Origin: Pyrus communis
Taxonomy: Eukaryota; Streptophyta; Magnoliopsida; Rosales; Rosaceae
Assembly: GCF_963583255.1 (NCBI RefSeq)
Contig: NC_084803.1
Coordinates: 18,115,428-18,179,427 of the forward strand
Direction: 5' to 3'
Length of the DNA: 64,000 nucleotides
Shown piece by piece: positions 1-12,623 of the stretch. The notes under the pieces were generated by a model, which saw only the letters and a list, made by a program, of their open reading frames with translations, searched no databases and had not been told where the DNA came from. Position numbers and translations under genes: made by a program. How positions within the stretch are numbered: position 1 is the first letter of the stretch; every line of letters starts with the position of its first letter.

Positions 1-880
1 ATTAACAAAAAATGCCTTGTCAAATCACGAGGGAGGACTACATCGAATTCTCTATGAATAGGACATGATCGTCAATCAAGTAAACAATAAATAAGAGCTC
101 TTTAAAAATAAGTTACTGCTATATTTAAAAAATAAGTCGTTTAACTATGAAAAAAAATATCATTGGACTTTAATAATTATTATGTTAGCCTATTATCGTA
201 TCTAACATTATTAATACTTGTTAAGTATCTAGTTTTTAACAATTTACTTCCCTAAAATATTTCTCATTAACATTGATAGTTGTCATTTGTCAAGAAACTA
301 CATACCAAATATTACCATATTGCTCGAATATCTAAGCCTCAATGTTTTTCTGCACGCTTCCTACAAAAAGAAGAAAGGATTAAAGTGCTTTAGATAATGC
401 CCAACTAAGTAAATGCAGAATGATGTGCCTCAAAGCACAAAACACCAACTTTGCCAAAAGTGGGATTAGCTAGGATCTTTACTTGCAAGTAATGAGTAAA
501 AAGGGTGATCTCCTTTTCTTTTTTTTCATATGAATGCTTTTGCATGTATATTTACGTGGGATATTTTCAACCCCTCATCCCTTTTTTAGGTATTGGATTC
601 TCTTCATGTCTTGCTTCAATGTTCTTGTACTTGTGCATTAAAAGCTTATTTTCCTCTCTTCTTCTTTAATTTATATAAGAGGGATATTCAAACTTATATG
701 TAAGGTATCAAATACATTGTCATAAACTAACCGATCGCTAGTTAGAGCTTTTGGTTAAGTGCTTTGTATATTTTAAATTCCGAAAATTTAGTTCAGGCTT
801 GTATTAGGAAAATCAAAATGACAATTTTGCACTTTAAAAAAGTAATTAAGCACCATACCAAGTTTTTTTTTTTTTTTCGA
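1..880. other. intergenic, no gene seen
   Basis: AT-rich plant spacer. No open reading frame with family resemblance and no clear repeat boundary was seen. Confidence 0.6.
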
Positions 881-883
881 TCC

Positions 884-1105
884 TTTATTTTTTTTAATTT
901 GAAAAAAAGGATCAATTAGTAGCCTCATCAAGACAGTCCACCCTTCCGCCTTTCGGGGCCCAAGAAGACTCACAGAGGCATTTCAGCCTCCCTCTAGGCA
1001 CCATCATGTAATGCATGAGCGTCAAGAGTCGAATTCAGGACTTGCCAAGTGGAATACGAGCTTAAAATTTATCTCCAACCATTGGATCAGCTCGTAGTGG
1101 TTTTT
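884..1105 (-). repeat. putative tRNA-derived SINE
   Basis: Read on the minus strand this has a tRNA-like head: an A-box-like GATCCAATGGTTGG and, about 55 bases on, a B-box-like GAATTCGACTC. A GC-richer body follows and then an A-rich 3' end (poly-T on the plus strand near 870). No target duplication was established. The small reading frame across it is not a gene. Confidence 0.4.
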
Positions 1106-2330
1106 TCCAATCCTTTAGATATGTACATATTTTGAGAGCAAGATGACATTGTTGAAATGGGAACCAATAGCTCCCAAAGGGAAATTCATGCTTAAACCAA
1201 TCACGTGGAGTTAGATATCTATCATGTGGAAAGATTAATTTTGCCTAAAGTTGGCTTAGTATCCAATGAAGCTGATAATTACATCTACATTCCACTTTTC
1301 CACTTGATAAGCATTTGACTTTTTCCTGTTGAGCTTTGTAGCATTAAAGTGCTTTCTAAAGCCAGCAAGGCTTAACTCCATGGTCTACTTAGAACCTATT
1401 GTGCCCAACTTGACTAGATGCAGAGGGGGCAAAAAGCTAGAAGAAAGTCAAAATTTTGAGTGTAATTGGAAGTATATTCCCTTTATTTATCTCTTTTCAA
1501 AACGTGACCACTTAATGAGAACGATGAAGAGAGGGAAGGTACTCCTGAGTACACAGTAGAATCTCTCTAGTGGAAATGAGATCATCTTCTTAATAATGGG
1601 TTGTCAATGAAAAGCCAAGCTAATAGTAGGTTCTTCTCCATCGAAACAATAAGGTAATTATACTCATTACTAAAGTTGTTGAAGAGATGAAATATAACCA
1701 AGGTATATTTTTTTTATTAGAGATTGAGTCGATCATCAAAAGAAGAATTATGCCAAAAATTATGATACAATATTAGAAAATAAAACTTCCATCGAAGAGA
1801 AGCAAATGAAAGGCGTTCATAAAAATTCTCTTAGAATCGAGAGAAGTTTTCATTCTGTACATGCTAGATCATGAATTAGTAACTACATCCAATCTCCAAA
1901 AAACAAAAAACCAATTCTTTCAAACTTTCTCTTTTTCGAATGAAATTTTTATAGAATCCCCATAAATAGGACCAAACCTTATTGTATGGCATCTAGTCTA
2001 TAAAAATAATGGCCCACTATTAATAGAAAACGGGCTTTTTACGTGCCAAACTGAATTTTTAATTACTATTTAGAATTAGCATAAATTTTCATATCAATAT
2101 CGTAAATATCATGTAATTCGATAAATAAGGGAAGCAAAGTAACAATTGCCACTATGTGGTGAATGGAGCTCATTAAATTAAAACTGTCTCAAATGTCATA
2201 ACAAAACAGGTCTTACAGAATTCAAAAGTTGGAAACCACTGTCACTAACATGCACAAAAACATGGTTTCTTGCAACACACGCAATTCTGTCACACTAACC
2301 AAAATACCCGACTCAATCCTTGCCGAAACA
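1106..2330. other. intergenic, no gene seen; right end may hold the 3' UTR of the CDCA7-type gene
   Basis: AT-rich spacer with no coding sequence I can support. The last few hundred bases are probably the 3' untranslated region of the minus-strand gene that stops at 2445. Confidence 0.5.
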
Positions 2331-2444
2331 AATCATACGGATTAGAGTCTCGCAATACTCTCTCAGCTACCTAGACTGACACCAAGAGTGTTTGCATCCA
2401 CAAAATGTCGTAATTGCTAGTTTTGAACGTCATGGCTGCGGCCC

Positions 2445-5390
2445 TTACGCGTTGACCTTACGCCTCTGCCTTAATCTTCCACCAATGCTGTCTGGACTTG
2501 GTTCAGCAAGAACATGCTTCTTCTTGAGCTTTGACCTTGGGCCCAATGCAGGACTGCTATCTAGAATTTCCACTTTTGCCTCTTGTAATTCATCATCACT
2601 AAGCTCGTTTCCTTTCCTGCGCCTCTGCCTTAGTCTTCCACCAATACTATCAGTGCTTGGTTCAATATCCAGAGCAGGCTTCATTTTAGACTTTGAGCTA
2701 GTTTCCAATGCATTACTGCTATCACCAAGTTTCGTATCCATCAAAGGCATTGTATTCTCTTTCTCGCCTTGACGATCATCTCTGCCACTTTCAGATTGAA
2801 GCTTTGACAATCCAAGGTGGTCACCAACCTTGTGGTCGACCTCAGACGATCCAAAATTTTCAGACTGTTGTACCATATCTGAAAAGGACAATACCCTCTC
2901 TGCAGAAGTTTGGTTGTTAATATCCAGATTTGTGCTACTCTTGATTTCATTCTCATTCTCACTCTTAAACTCGTCATCTCTTTCTTGGCCAACTAGAGGT
3001 TTTATTGCTCCAATATCATCGTCATCCTTGACAATTTCTTCACATGATGCATCTACATCTGGGAATTGCAATGACCTCTTTGCAGAAACTGGATTGGTGG
3101 TTTCCAGATTTTCTCCTGAATTTGTCTGTCCCCGTTGGGTGTGAATGAGATAGTGTGCAACTGATTTGAAACCTAGTTGCGATATCTGGAAGACAAAATA
3201 AATCTTAGCCAGGGGACAAAAGAGAGAAATAAAAATAAATAAATGTGCCATGGTTTTGAAAGGAACCTTCTTGTAGAGGATGCCAGTAGGAGGCCACCCT
3301 TTTTTCGTCCGACAAAAACTACAGTTGCAGATTCCACGGCAGACAGGGCAAATCCAATCTGGATTCTGATTGGCTTCAATTACATGTTCCCCATATCTGC
3401 TCCCAATAGATAAATATGAACATTGGATTAACACTTTAATACATATGCGTCAACCACTACAAAAGGAGGTTAGGTAGCCTTCTTACGAAGCATAAAGGAT
3501 AATTCATACAAGCCAACCGTGTACAACAAATGTGAGGCAAACCTTACGAGACGTGTGAAGTTCAACTGACGAAATTTTGTTAACCAGCCACTATTTTCCT
3601 TTCCTTTTGGGGCTTTGTGAGGAATGACCAAGCAATATATTAATCACCAAAACTAGAACATTTAAAATTGACCTTCATTGGAATTCGACAGTCTGCAATC
3701 GTAGTATTATAAGGAACTTCTCTATGTATAGTTGATAAAATTAAAAATTTGCTATAATTCAATCATGCCACTACAGCCTAAGCTCCACCCAGCTTGTTCC
3801 ATTCCCATAAAATGCAAGGAAATTGATATAACGTTTGTAAGACAAGCATCGCTGAGGTCAGCATGTCACAATTCACATAAAAGGAAAAAAATGGAGTCTA
3901 CATATCAACCTCAAATTAGGGACAGCATAAGAGGGAACCCTGGTTGTCAAAATAAGCAGGTTGTAAAGTTTGACAATCAAAGCAAGTGCCCCAGAGGAGC
4001 ATTCTAGGAGTCTACGGTTATTAACCGCTTTGCAACATCACAAACAATCTGCCTAATGTTAGTGGTATCAAACTGAGAGAGTGATAGTAGATGGTATGGC
4101 AGAGAAGACACTTTTAAGACTATACAGTTTACCTCATGTACAAACAATCGCCACAAAACTGTCCTTGGATCCTGTTGCATTGGTTACATTGAGTATGATG
4201 ACTCAGAGTTTTCTGCCTGTTAAAAAAAGAAATTCAATCCGTGCAAATATATTAAGCCAAAGGGCACTAATCCAGAAAGAACTATATGACAACACTTACC
4301 AAGACACAACATATAGCAAAAAATGATACCGAAATTGTTGAGGATGGACGGCGTTCATTAGTACTGTCACTATAATATTCCATATTCATAAAACCTTGTC
4401 CTCGACTCTAATTAATCATCTTTTATATATCCAAAAGACTTATTTCCCTCTCTCTATTTATTTTGTCCTAAGGTTATCATTTTCTCCGACTTTAAAGGGC
4501 ATTCAATTTTACACAAGGCTAAATTTTGGAAGCAAAGGGTATACCTGCATTGATGGCAAGTCTTTCCTCTAACCGGGTCATAAATCCGTTTTCCATCTTT
4601 TCCATAACCATCCACAAACAGAGTCCAGGTCTTATCAGTGTTGCCTAACAGCTTCTCATGCTCCTCCGTGTAAATCTCCGGCCTTTCACCCTCCTCCAGC
4701 ATAATACCCTTCATGTACGAAGCCTCATCCTTCTTCAACACATGCACCTCCGCGTAGCTCACTGGTGTAGCATTCTTCAATCTAAACCCATAAACCAAAT
4801 CACAGAGAAAGCAAAACAAATTACCTCCAGTAAAAGTTTGGAGCAAAAGTAACTGACCACACTCTCCAAAATCAAGTACTAAAAAGCATTCACAATCAGA
4901 AGCCCGATCGATTAAAGATTCATTTGTTAAAGCAAAAATGTGTGTAATTTGTTAAAATTTGAAAACCCATCAAACATTCAAGGCCAGAAACAGTCTAAAA
5001 TACACCATATTCAGCGACCATTTGTTTAAATGTTCTAATTTCTAAGGACAAACGTTTATAATCCAAGAAATTAACAGAGGGGGTATGAAAATATTACCTA
5101 GAAGAACGACGAGTGGGTCCTAGCGTCCGAATGGAAGGGGGCCCAGACGGCGTCGTACAGCGGTTGGAGTAGCTCTTTGCTGTTGATCTCTTCGAGTGAA
5201 TGTTTGATTTGAGCTGAAGAGAGATGTCAACGATGCCGAGCTTTTGCATTCTTTCGCGGTTTTCTCTGATTCGATCTTCTCTGGACTGCTCGTACAAAGA
5301 CTTGGGGGTTTGGAGGTGCTCATTGTTGCTTCTAGGGTTAGGGTTTGCTGAGGATTCCAGGGCAACGGTCTTCTTTCCTAGAGTTGGCAT
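2445..5390 (-). CDS. CDCA7: CDCA7-like zinc-finger protein (zf-4CXXC_R1 domain)
   Basis: Five exons on the minus strand: 5390-5098, 4781-4545, 4216-4133, 3396-3267 and 3185-2445. All junctions are GT-AG and the total is 1485 nt, giving 494 aa. The zf-4CXXC_R1 domain covers about residues 165-265, with 11 cysteines (173, 176, 187, 190, 198, 201, 221, 224, 228, 230, 233) in the order CHQCRQKT, GQFCGDC, RYGEHV, CPVCRGICNCSFC. The positions matching the human CDCA7 residues mutated in ICF syndrome are all retained (Arg177, Gly195, Arg205), which suggests a class I protein. The N terminus has a charged, helix-prone REDRIRENRERMQK stretch; the C terminus is acidic and Ser-rich and ends with two copies of a basic GGRLRQRR module. 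In animals the family acts with the remodeler HELLS, and in plants with DDM1, in DNA methylation; a nuclear chromatin role here is inferred. The start MPTLGKK lies just downstream of a CT tract in the 5' UTR. Confidence 0.93.
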
Positions 5391-5397
5391 TGTGAAC

Positions 5398-5419
5398 TCT
5401 CTCTCTCTCTCTCTCTCGG
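5398..5419. repeat. (CT)n tract in the 5' UTR of the CDCA7-type gene
   Basis: A run of CT dinucleotides (GA on the coding strand) directly upstream of the start codon at 5390. Such pyrimidine tracts are common in plant 5' UTRs. Confidence 0.85.
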
Positions 5420-5649
5420 AATCTGACGAGGCTCTGTGGGTGTGGGTGTGGGTGATTTGAATTTATATCTCTCTCTTGGACTCTAAGTGGCAGTGGGTGA
5501 TTTGAATCCTGCGCTTCCAACGGTCGAATTTTGAGCCCGAATTGTGGATTTTCCCTGATTTGCAACAAGGGAGAGAGACTCGGGGGACGCAACTTTTCAA
5601 TTTCCATTTGAGGGGGGAAGCCCGGGATTTATATTTTTCTATTTCCATT

Positions 5650-6655
5650 TTTTTGCACGTGAAATCTCACCTTCTTTACTGGTTAATGGGGATTATATGA
5701 CTAATTTGATTATCTTTTTGTTTTCAAATTTCGTTGTTAATTTTTAATATTTAATGTTATTTAAAACTTGAATTGGTTACCAAAAAATGAAAATCGGTTA
5801 GTAATAAGTTTTAGATAACTAATTAAGTTTTGTTACTAGACTTGATTTCTCGACTCTTATTACCGGTCGATGACCTAATTTGAGCTTCATCCGTCATAAT
5901 GCTATAAACTCTTTGTAACATGCACTTTTGTTTTTTTTACCTTAATTCATATTTTGACTCCAAGAGAAGTTTCGTTTCCAAGTTTAATACCAAAAAATAA
6001 TATTTTTTTTCATTTGAAAGCTAAATAGTTACCAAACAAGTTTTCCATTTTCATATTTTTTAATGATAAAAATTGAAAATTGAAAACTAAAGCGTTTATC
6101 AATCCGGTCCTTACATTTTTCATTTCCCATCTACATTTGGTTTGATTTACCTAAATGAGGAATTGATGCTTTTATCTGAAAAGTCATCGTGTACTTCTTT
6201 CTTTTATTTTTCTTTTTTGGTGAGCTCTCTTTTATTTTTTTAGCACTAATAAGGAGTGTATAATGACCTTTTAGAGTCCAAATAGCAACTTTTGAAAAAA
6301 TTAATAAATCCACAATTTAATGTGCTCACTTGAACATGTAACATCTAACAACTGTTGAATCTTAGATTCTGAAACCACGGGAATCCCTTGGTAGTATGGA
6401 TGGATCTCGATTCTCGAATCTTGGATTCAAGGTCTTAAAGTTTCAACTATGAGGTTTGAGTTCCTGATCGCATCGCATGCCAATATATGGTTGCTACCAT
6501 ATCATGCAGATCATGAGTTCTCGAGCACTACACTTTACTTGGCTTTCTTAATAGGCTAAGATAAATCCTACACACGCACTTTATTGAGCTACTCGTTATG
6601 TTAATTAATGATTTTATTTCATTGTACATATTACCTGATATATTATGTTGTACTA
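5650..6655. other. intergenic, upstream of the CDCA7-type gene
   Basis: AT-rich spacer that should include the promoter of the minus-strand gene. No confident TATA box or coding sequence was identified. Confidence 0.5.
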
Positions 6656-6659
6656 ACAA

Positions 6660-6845
6660 GTTTTTTTTTTTTATTTTAACAAACGATATTATCTATGCTA
6701 AGGGAAAGGGAGTGAGCTTAGCCTCATAATGGGTTAGCAATAATTTGATTCAAATTCGTCTTTGGCGAGAACCGAACTTAAAGCCTCTCACTTACAAGTG
6801 AAGAGGAATATTATTAGACCGTAGTACTAAACGACATATTAACAA
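6660..6845 (-). repeat. tRNA-derived SINE (family shared with 45.9, 53.7 and 55.5 kb)
   Basis: On the minus strand it reads GTTTAGTACTACGGTCTAAT, then CTTCACTTGTAAGTGAGAGG, then a B-box-like AGTTCGGTTCTCG, and ends TATCGTTTGTTAAAAT plus poly(A) (poly-T at 6661-6673). The same head, B box and tail recur at the other three sites, which defines a dispersed SINE family. Confidence 0.75.
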
Positions 6846-6872
6846 GATTTTTGTTATTTAAAAAAAAAAAAT

Positions 6873-7079
6873 AAGAGCATTTCCAATGCGATGACTCAAA
6901 TTTGAGTCCAAATATAAGGCAAGGTATCTTTAATGCACATGAGACTTAAAATTATTTATGGGTTTTAAGGAAAAAAAAGACCCAAATTTTGGTTACAATA
7001 TTAGATTTTGAGTTTAAGATTTTCTTCTCTAACGCAAAGACTCAGAACTCAAAATAAATCTTACATTTGAGTCTGCATT

Positions 7080-7111
<32 letters not shown>
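6873..7111. repeat. fragment with a GAGCATTTCCAATG end, plus A-rich simple repeat
   Basis: GAGCATTTCCAATGCG at the left edge resembles the terminal repeat of the MITE at 23822-24354. No opposite end was found. The right edge is an (AAAAAT)n-like run at about 7079-7111. Confidence 0.35.
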
Positions 7112-8060
7112 AAAATCCACCATCTTTTCGGGACAAAGGGCCCTAAGTTATGGAGGGTAAATTCAGATTAAAATTTTTGTTTTGGTATTGGCAGCTTTTT
7201 GTTTTTGTTTTTCATTTGGGCTTTTGTTAAGTGCCGCTGAGTTTCCTTGGGCAATTACTTTTCTGACGCAAAAATAAAAGAAAGTTCAATTTTGTTCTCG
7301 AAATTAGAAATGTTGTCAATTGTCAGCCATCTCTCCCAAATTTTATTGGACAGAACACCATCGTGAACAACTTGGACAGAACATTATCGAAACAACTACT
7401 ATATAATTACGTAGTGGGAGTATTTTTGTTCATCACAATAAATTTTGGTATATGTTTATTATACATTAAATTATTTATCACGTGTTATTTTATTTAATTT
7501 TAATTAATTTTTTTTAAAATTAAAAAGATAATATTTAATGTAAAAATTAACTAAAATTAATTGAAATACATGACAGATAATTAGATGTATGATGACCATA
7601 GGACTGAAGGTGAGTGATGATAGAGGTAGGTTTGGGTTCTTCTTTTTTTCTTGGGTCAATAGGCAGGTTTTGGGTCTAAATTTTCCAATATATAGATTAA
7701 TCAAATCTGGTTTACAGTCTGACATAGTGACTCAGTGCATGCGGATGGATAATTAAATCTATAAATTAAATAGCAATAATAGTTCAGCTCCTACCAAACA
7801 AAACCTATAAAATGCTCGCGTGTGACGTGAGTGAGTCATCATTTGCATGGCTGCAGAAGCAACCCAAAAAGTTCTGAACGCGTTGAGAAAATCCCACCAA
7901 TGTTGATCAACTACCCTCATCAAAATACGTGTTCATAGACTGGCAGGACTTTATCTTTTAAAAAAAGGTCACACCAAATGCAGCAGCGGCTGGAAATTTA
8001 AAACAATCTAAATCGTACAAGTTTTCACAAATGGCTTCCTTTAGCTTCTCTCGTGAACAA
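7112..8060. other. intergenic, upstream of the GDSL gene
   Basis: No coding sequence seen. The last few hundred bases should contain the GDSL gene promoter. Confidence 0.5.
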
Positions 8061-8070
8061 GAAGCTGCTG

Positions 8071-8081
8071 CATATATACAT
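8071..8081 (+). promoter_or_regulatory. possible TATA box of the GDSL gene
   Basis: CATATATACAT lies about 50 bases upstream of the start codon at 8128. The spacing allows a short 5' UTR; there is no transcript evidence. Confidence 0.35.
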
Positions 8082-8127
8082 AGTTTTTAGAACTTTTGTT
8101 TTCTTATCATCAACTCTGTGAAACTGC

Positions 8128-10814
8128 ATGGCCATGGGGTATAATTCTTGCACTGCGGCCTGCGTAGGGTTTGTTCTTTTGCTCGTTTTTAATCAGAGTT
8201 ATTTGGGAAATGCTGCTGATCAAGGTCAAGGGTTAGGAGCTTCTTTTATTTTTGGCGATTCTCTGGTTGATGCTGGAAACAATAATTATTTACCAACGTT
8301 GTCCAAGGCGAATATGGTTCCAAACGGGATCGATTTTAAAGCATCTGGAGGAAAACCTACCGGAAGGTTTACCAATGGTAGAACCATTGGTGATATAGTT
8401 GGTAATAACTTCTTCCCCAATATAATCCAGTCTCGCGTGCGTACCAGAAAAATTTACATATCTGATGTTGTATACTCTTCTGTTTCTATCTTGTTCATCG
8501 CATGAGAAAAAAGGGGTGTATAACATGATGTATTATTTTTTATCGAGTGTAGAAGATGATATAAACTTGAGATACTAAGCAATCACTTGGTGGAAAAGGA
8601 AGTTATCGAGCGATGACATTTTCCAACGTTGTGAAATAGTTTTTAACTTTGGGTGTGTTATTTTGTTTATGCAGGAGAAGAATTGGGGCAACCAAACTAT
8701 GCACTCCCATATTTGTCACCAAATGCCACAGGAAAAGCCCTATTGGTTGGGGTGAATTATGCATCAGGAGGAGCAGGGATTTTGAATGCAACAGGAAGAA
8801 TATTTGTAATTAGCTAGCTCACATTCCTCTGTGGATTTGCTTTTTTTTGTTTTTTGTTTTTAAGTTTAATCATATGTACTTACTTAAGAGATGTTTTATC
8901 TAAAATACAAACGATTTATTCATAAATATTTGCAGATTAATAGGGTGGGAATGGATATCCAAGTCGATTTTTTCAACCAGACAAGGAAGCAGATTGGCAA
9001 GGTATTGGGCCCATCACAGGCAAAGGAGTACATTATGAAAAGATCCATTTTTTCAATCACAGTTGGGGCCAATGACTTTTTGAACAATTATCTCCTACCA
9101 GTCCTCTCCATTGGAACAAGAATTTCTCAGAGCCCAGATGCTTTTATTGATGATTTGATCTCTCACTTCAGAGTCCAACTTACTGTACGTATATATAGTT
9201 ATATTTAAAGTTATATTTTATTTTTTATCTTTTATTTTACAGGATATTCTAACCTACTATAATTTACCGGAAGGGATATTCGAATCTGGTGTAAACAGGC
9301 AGTCACACTTTTGTTACCTAACCTGCATCTGTGCATGCATATTTAAGTTAATCCACTATTATTTTTCTTGATTAATTGGGTTCTTAATCACGGTTATTGA
9401 CTAATTGCTTTGTGCAGAGACTTTATCAATTGGATGCTCGAAAATTTGTGATTGGAAGTATTGGACCTATTGGCTGCATACCATACCAAAAGACCATAAA
9501 TCAACTGAATCCAGACCAGTGTGTGGAGTTGCCAAATAAGCTAGCTCTTCAGTACAATGGCCGGTTGAAGGGCTTGCTTGCTGAACTGAATGAGAACCTT
9601 CCAGGTTCAACATTTGTTTATGCAAACGTGTATGATCTAGTGATGGACGTCATTACGAATTATGAAAAATATGGTAAGCCCAAATTACTATTATCGCGTA
9701 CATACACATATATAATCTTGAGTATGCCGAGAAGAAAATCAAAACTAATTTCAAATGTAGTATTTTAATCAATAACTTCCATGAAAATGTTTTATTGTTA
9801 GACTGAGTCTTCACTAGCACATATGGTTGACATGATATGATATCCCGAAGCTCCGGGTATTTTATACATCAAGGTTTTTGACTAATCAAAGATCTAATGA
9901 CCAAGACGTATCAGCTAAAAATCCATGTATATAAGATATCCCGAAGCTTAATAGAATTTTTGCCCTACCATTTAGCTATATAATTGTCATGCATTAATAT
10001 TCACCTGCAGGATCATTCTGCAGACTTTTGCATCAGAGGGCCTGAACTTGATATTAATGTTTGAAGAACTGCAGGAATATAAATCTTGGTTTCTTTGATA
10101 TTAGTTGAAACGCTATACAAGAATAAGAAAATTTTCATTGTGACCGGAATACGAATGGTATACTACATGTTTCTATATATAAGTGGTGGAAAATTTTATT
10201 TTTTAAATTATTAACTTTTTAACACAGATATCCTATCATTTGTATAGTAACACGTGATGTACCATCTTGTGTACCAGTCACACTAAAAAAATTTCTCACA
10301 ACAATAAAGGGACATTAATAGCCTGCTGTTCGTTTAATTAATTGATAAATAATGTCTTAATATCATGATGGAGCATTGATCCCTGAAATTTGATCCAATT
10401 GGAGCTTCAATTCCCTAAACTATTAATTCGTGGGTATTGGTATGTGTCACAATGTGAAGCATGGTCATTTTGAGTAACCAACTCCGTTAGAACTTCTGTC
10501 AATGCTTCAATTTTCTCTAATATTAATGATATCATTAGATGATGTTTGGTGAAAGTTGATTAATTTGATGGATATATGCAGGATTTACAACAGCAAGTGT
10601 AGCATGCTGTGGAAATGGTGGCCAATACGCGGGTATAATTCCATGTGGCCCACAATCCAGTCTCTGCAATGATCGGTTGATGCATGTTTTCTGGGATCCC
10701 TACCATCCAAGTGATGCTGCCAACCTTATACTCGCCAAAAAATTGCTCGATGGAGACACAAAAATAATTTATCCAATGAATCTCAGACAACTTCGAGACC
10801 ATGGATTGGGGTAA
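8128..10814 (+). CDS. GDSL esterase/lipase (SGNH hydrolase), secreted
   Basis: Five exons: 8128-8401, 8675-8805, 8936-9184, 9418-9673 and 10582-10814. All are GT-AG and total 1143 nt, giving 380 aa, usual for plant GDSL lipases. Residues 1-30 form a hydrophobic signal peptide ending near GNAAD. Block I is FGDSLVDAGNNN with nucleophile Ser45; block II carries Gly in NYASGGAG; block III is GANDF with Asn181; block V is DPYHPSD with Asp342 and His345. All catalytic and oxyanion residues are present, so the product is probably active, acting on ester or acyl substrates in the secretory pathway or cell wall. The five-exon layout is typical of the family. The substrate cannot be told from sequence. 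The last intron (9674-10581) is the longest and carries a small fold-back element. Confidence 0.93.
10140..10282. mobile_element. small fold-back MITE in the last GDSL intron
   Basis: The left end GTGACCGGAATAC and right end GTACCAGTCAC are inverted copies, and inverted similarity continues inward (TACTACATGT against ACACGTGATGTA) around an AT-rich centre. No clear target duplication. Confidence 0.55.
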
Positions 10815-11985
10815 CTTAATGTAATGGTGGGATATGAATGTACTACTATATCGTGCATGCATGCCTTTATTTTGTTAACTGGTGTAACAAATGCTAGCAC
10901 TTTTTCAAATAATATTAAGCTATATTTTGTTCGGAAGATTTGGATGCATTTTTATTTAATTTTGGTTAGATGAACTCTAAACACACAAGTAATTGCGTTT
11001 GTATGGGAATAAAGAACAATGTAGGTAACCCTTGAGAGTTGATAATTATTCAAGTGGTGAGAGAAGACTAATAATTCGTTAGGAGACATAACGGATTCAG
11101 AGTTTGATATGCCTTCCAATGTAACAAAGAAAATAATAAGATCATGGAAGTATTATTTGGTTCTCCAACCAAATATTCTTTGCAACCAAATCACTTAGAA
11201 CTTATTTTTGAATCTTGTGGTGTGAAATTATACATTCCACATCCATCTCTTTCAACCAATTCAAGCTTACATTGAAATCTAAATCCTTACGTTCACAATC
11301 TTGTATAGATGCATGATTCTCTCTCTTTTTTTCCCTTGGTTTGGAAGACGTTTTTCAAGAGGTTGGAAGATTTGTCTCACCAAGCGCCATCCAGCATGTT
11401 TGAATAAGAATAATTTATGTTTGTGTACGGCAGATACAGGTATCATACATAAGGTTTATTTTATGACAATGTGCACCATTACCAGTTTACCACCCACAGA
11501 ATTTAACATGCAGCTTTCTTTATTTTTATTAGAAGGATATTAGAGGAGAGGAAGTTGAACAAAGAATCTTGAGTACATTTAAATGCTCCTATGCACTTGA
11601 GTCTATTATACTAAAATTTGTAACCGATGACAATATCCGTTTACGCTGTAATGAGTTCAATTCTTAATTAAACCGATAAGCTTAAAAAAGGAATATGGTG
11701 GTTTTTTTTTAAGTCGGCAATATGGTGTTTATTATCTAGACAATGTGAATTAATACAAATGGTTAACTTGCAAGTCTCAAACGAATATACAAAACATAAA
11801 AACATATTTACCCTATATATATGACAAAAAGAAGTTAAAAGAGTGTTTAAACTCACGGGTACACCATGGTAGGATATTAAACAACGAATACGAGATAAAC
11901 TATAAATCAAATGTAGCAAAGTTTAACTTTTAAATACGTAAAATATTTGATCGAATTCATTTGATACTGGTGATTTGTACCTAAT
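10815..11985. other. intergenic between the GDSL gene and Cassandra copy 1
   Basis: Begins with the GDSL 3' UTR. No convincing gene. The reading frames present have low-complexity or AT-driven composition. Confidence 0.55.
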
Positions 11986-12623
11986 TGTACCATCCCACAT
12001 AGCTTAGGGGAGTGATCCTTATATGCATATTCCCATCTCTACCTAGCACGAGGCCTTTTGGGAACTCACTGGCTTCGGGTTCAGTAGGAACTCCGAAGTT
12101 AAGCGAGAAGGGGCTAGAGCAATCCCATGATGGGTGACCCACTGGGAAGTTGCTCGTGAGTTCCCAAAAACAAAACCATGAGGGAATGGTAAGTCCAAAG
12201 CGGACAATATCGTGCTACGGTGGTGGAGCGGGCTGGGGAAGTGCTCCGCCTCGGGCCGGGATGTGACAAATTTGGTATCAGAGCCTAACCTTGGCTGCGT
12301 GTGTGCCGACGAGGACGTCGAGCCCCTAAGGGGGTGGATTGTAACGTCCCACATAGCCCAGGGGAGTGATCCTTATATGCATATTCTCATCTCTACCTAG
12401 CACGAGGCCTTTTGGGAACTCACTGGCTTCAGGTTCCGTAGGAACTCCGAAGTTAAGCGAGAAGGGGCTAGAGCAATCTCATGATGGGTGACCCACTGAG
12501 AAGTTGTTCGTGAGTTCCCAAAAACAAAACCATGAGCGAATGGTAAGCTCAAAGCGGACAATATCGTGCTACGGTGGTGGAACGGGCTCGGGAAGTGATC
12601 CGCCCCTAAACCAGGATGTGACA
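11986..12623 (+). mobile_element. Cassandra TRIM retrotransposon, copy 1
   Basis: Terminal-repeat retrotransposon in miniature without coding capacity. The 5' LTR is 11986-12268 and the 3' LTR 12340-12623; both start TGTA and end TGTGACA. The primer-binding site TGGTATCAGAGCC is at 12273-12285, complementary to Met-tRNA as in copia-like elements. A purine tract (AAGGGGGTGGA) precedes the 3' LTR. Each LTR carries a 5S-rRNA-like stretch of about 120 bases (near 12045-12165 and 12400-12520) with the 5S promoter motifs GAAGTTAAGCGAGAAG and GATGGGTGACCC. That is the hallmark of Cassandra. Flanking TAAT is a likely 4-base target duplication. Confidence 0.93.

Noticed and set aside
12040..12520. 5S rRNA-like sequence as functional 5S rRNA genes
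   Set aside because: The blocks lie inside LTRs with PBS and purine tract, and are diverged from standard 5S at many positions. They are Cassandra LTR sequence, not rDNA.
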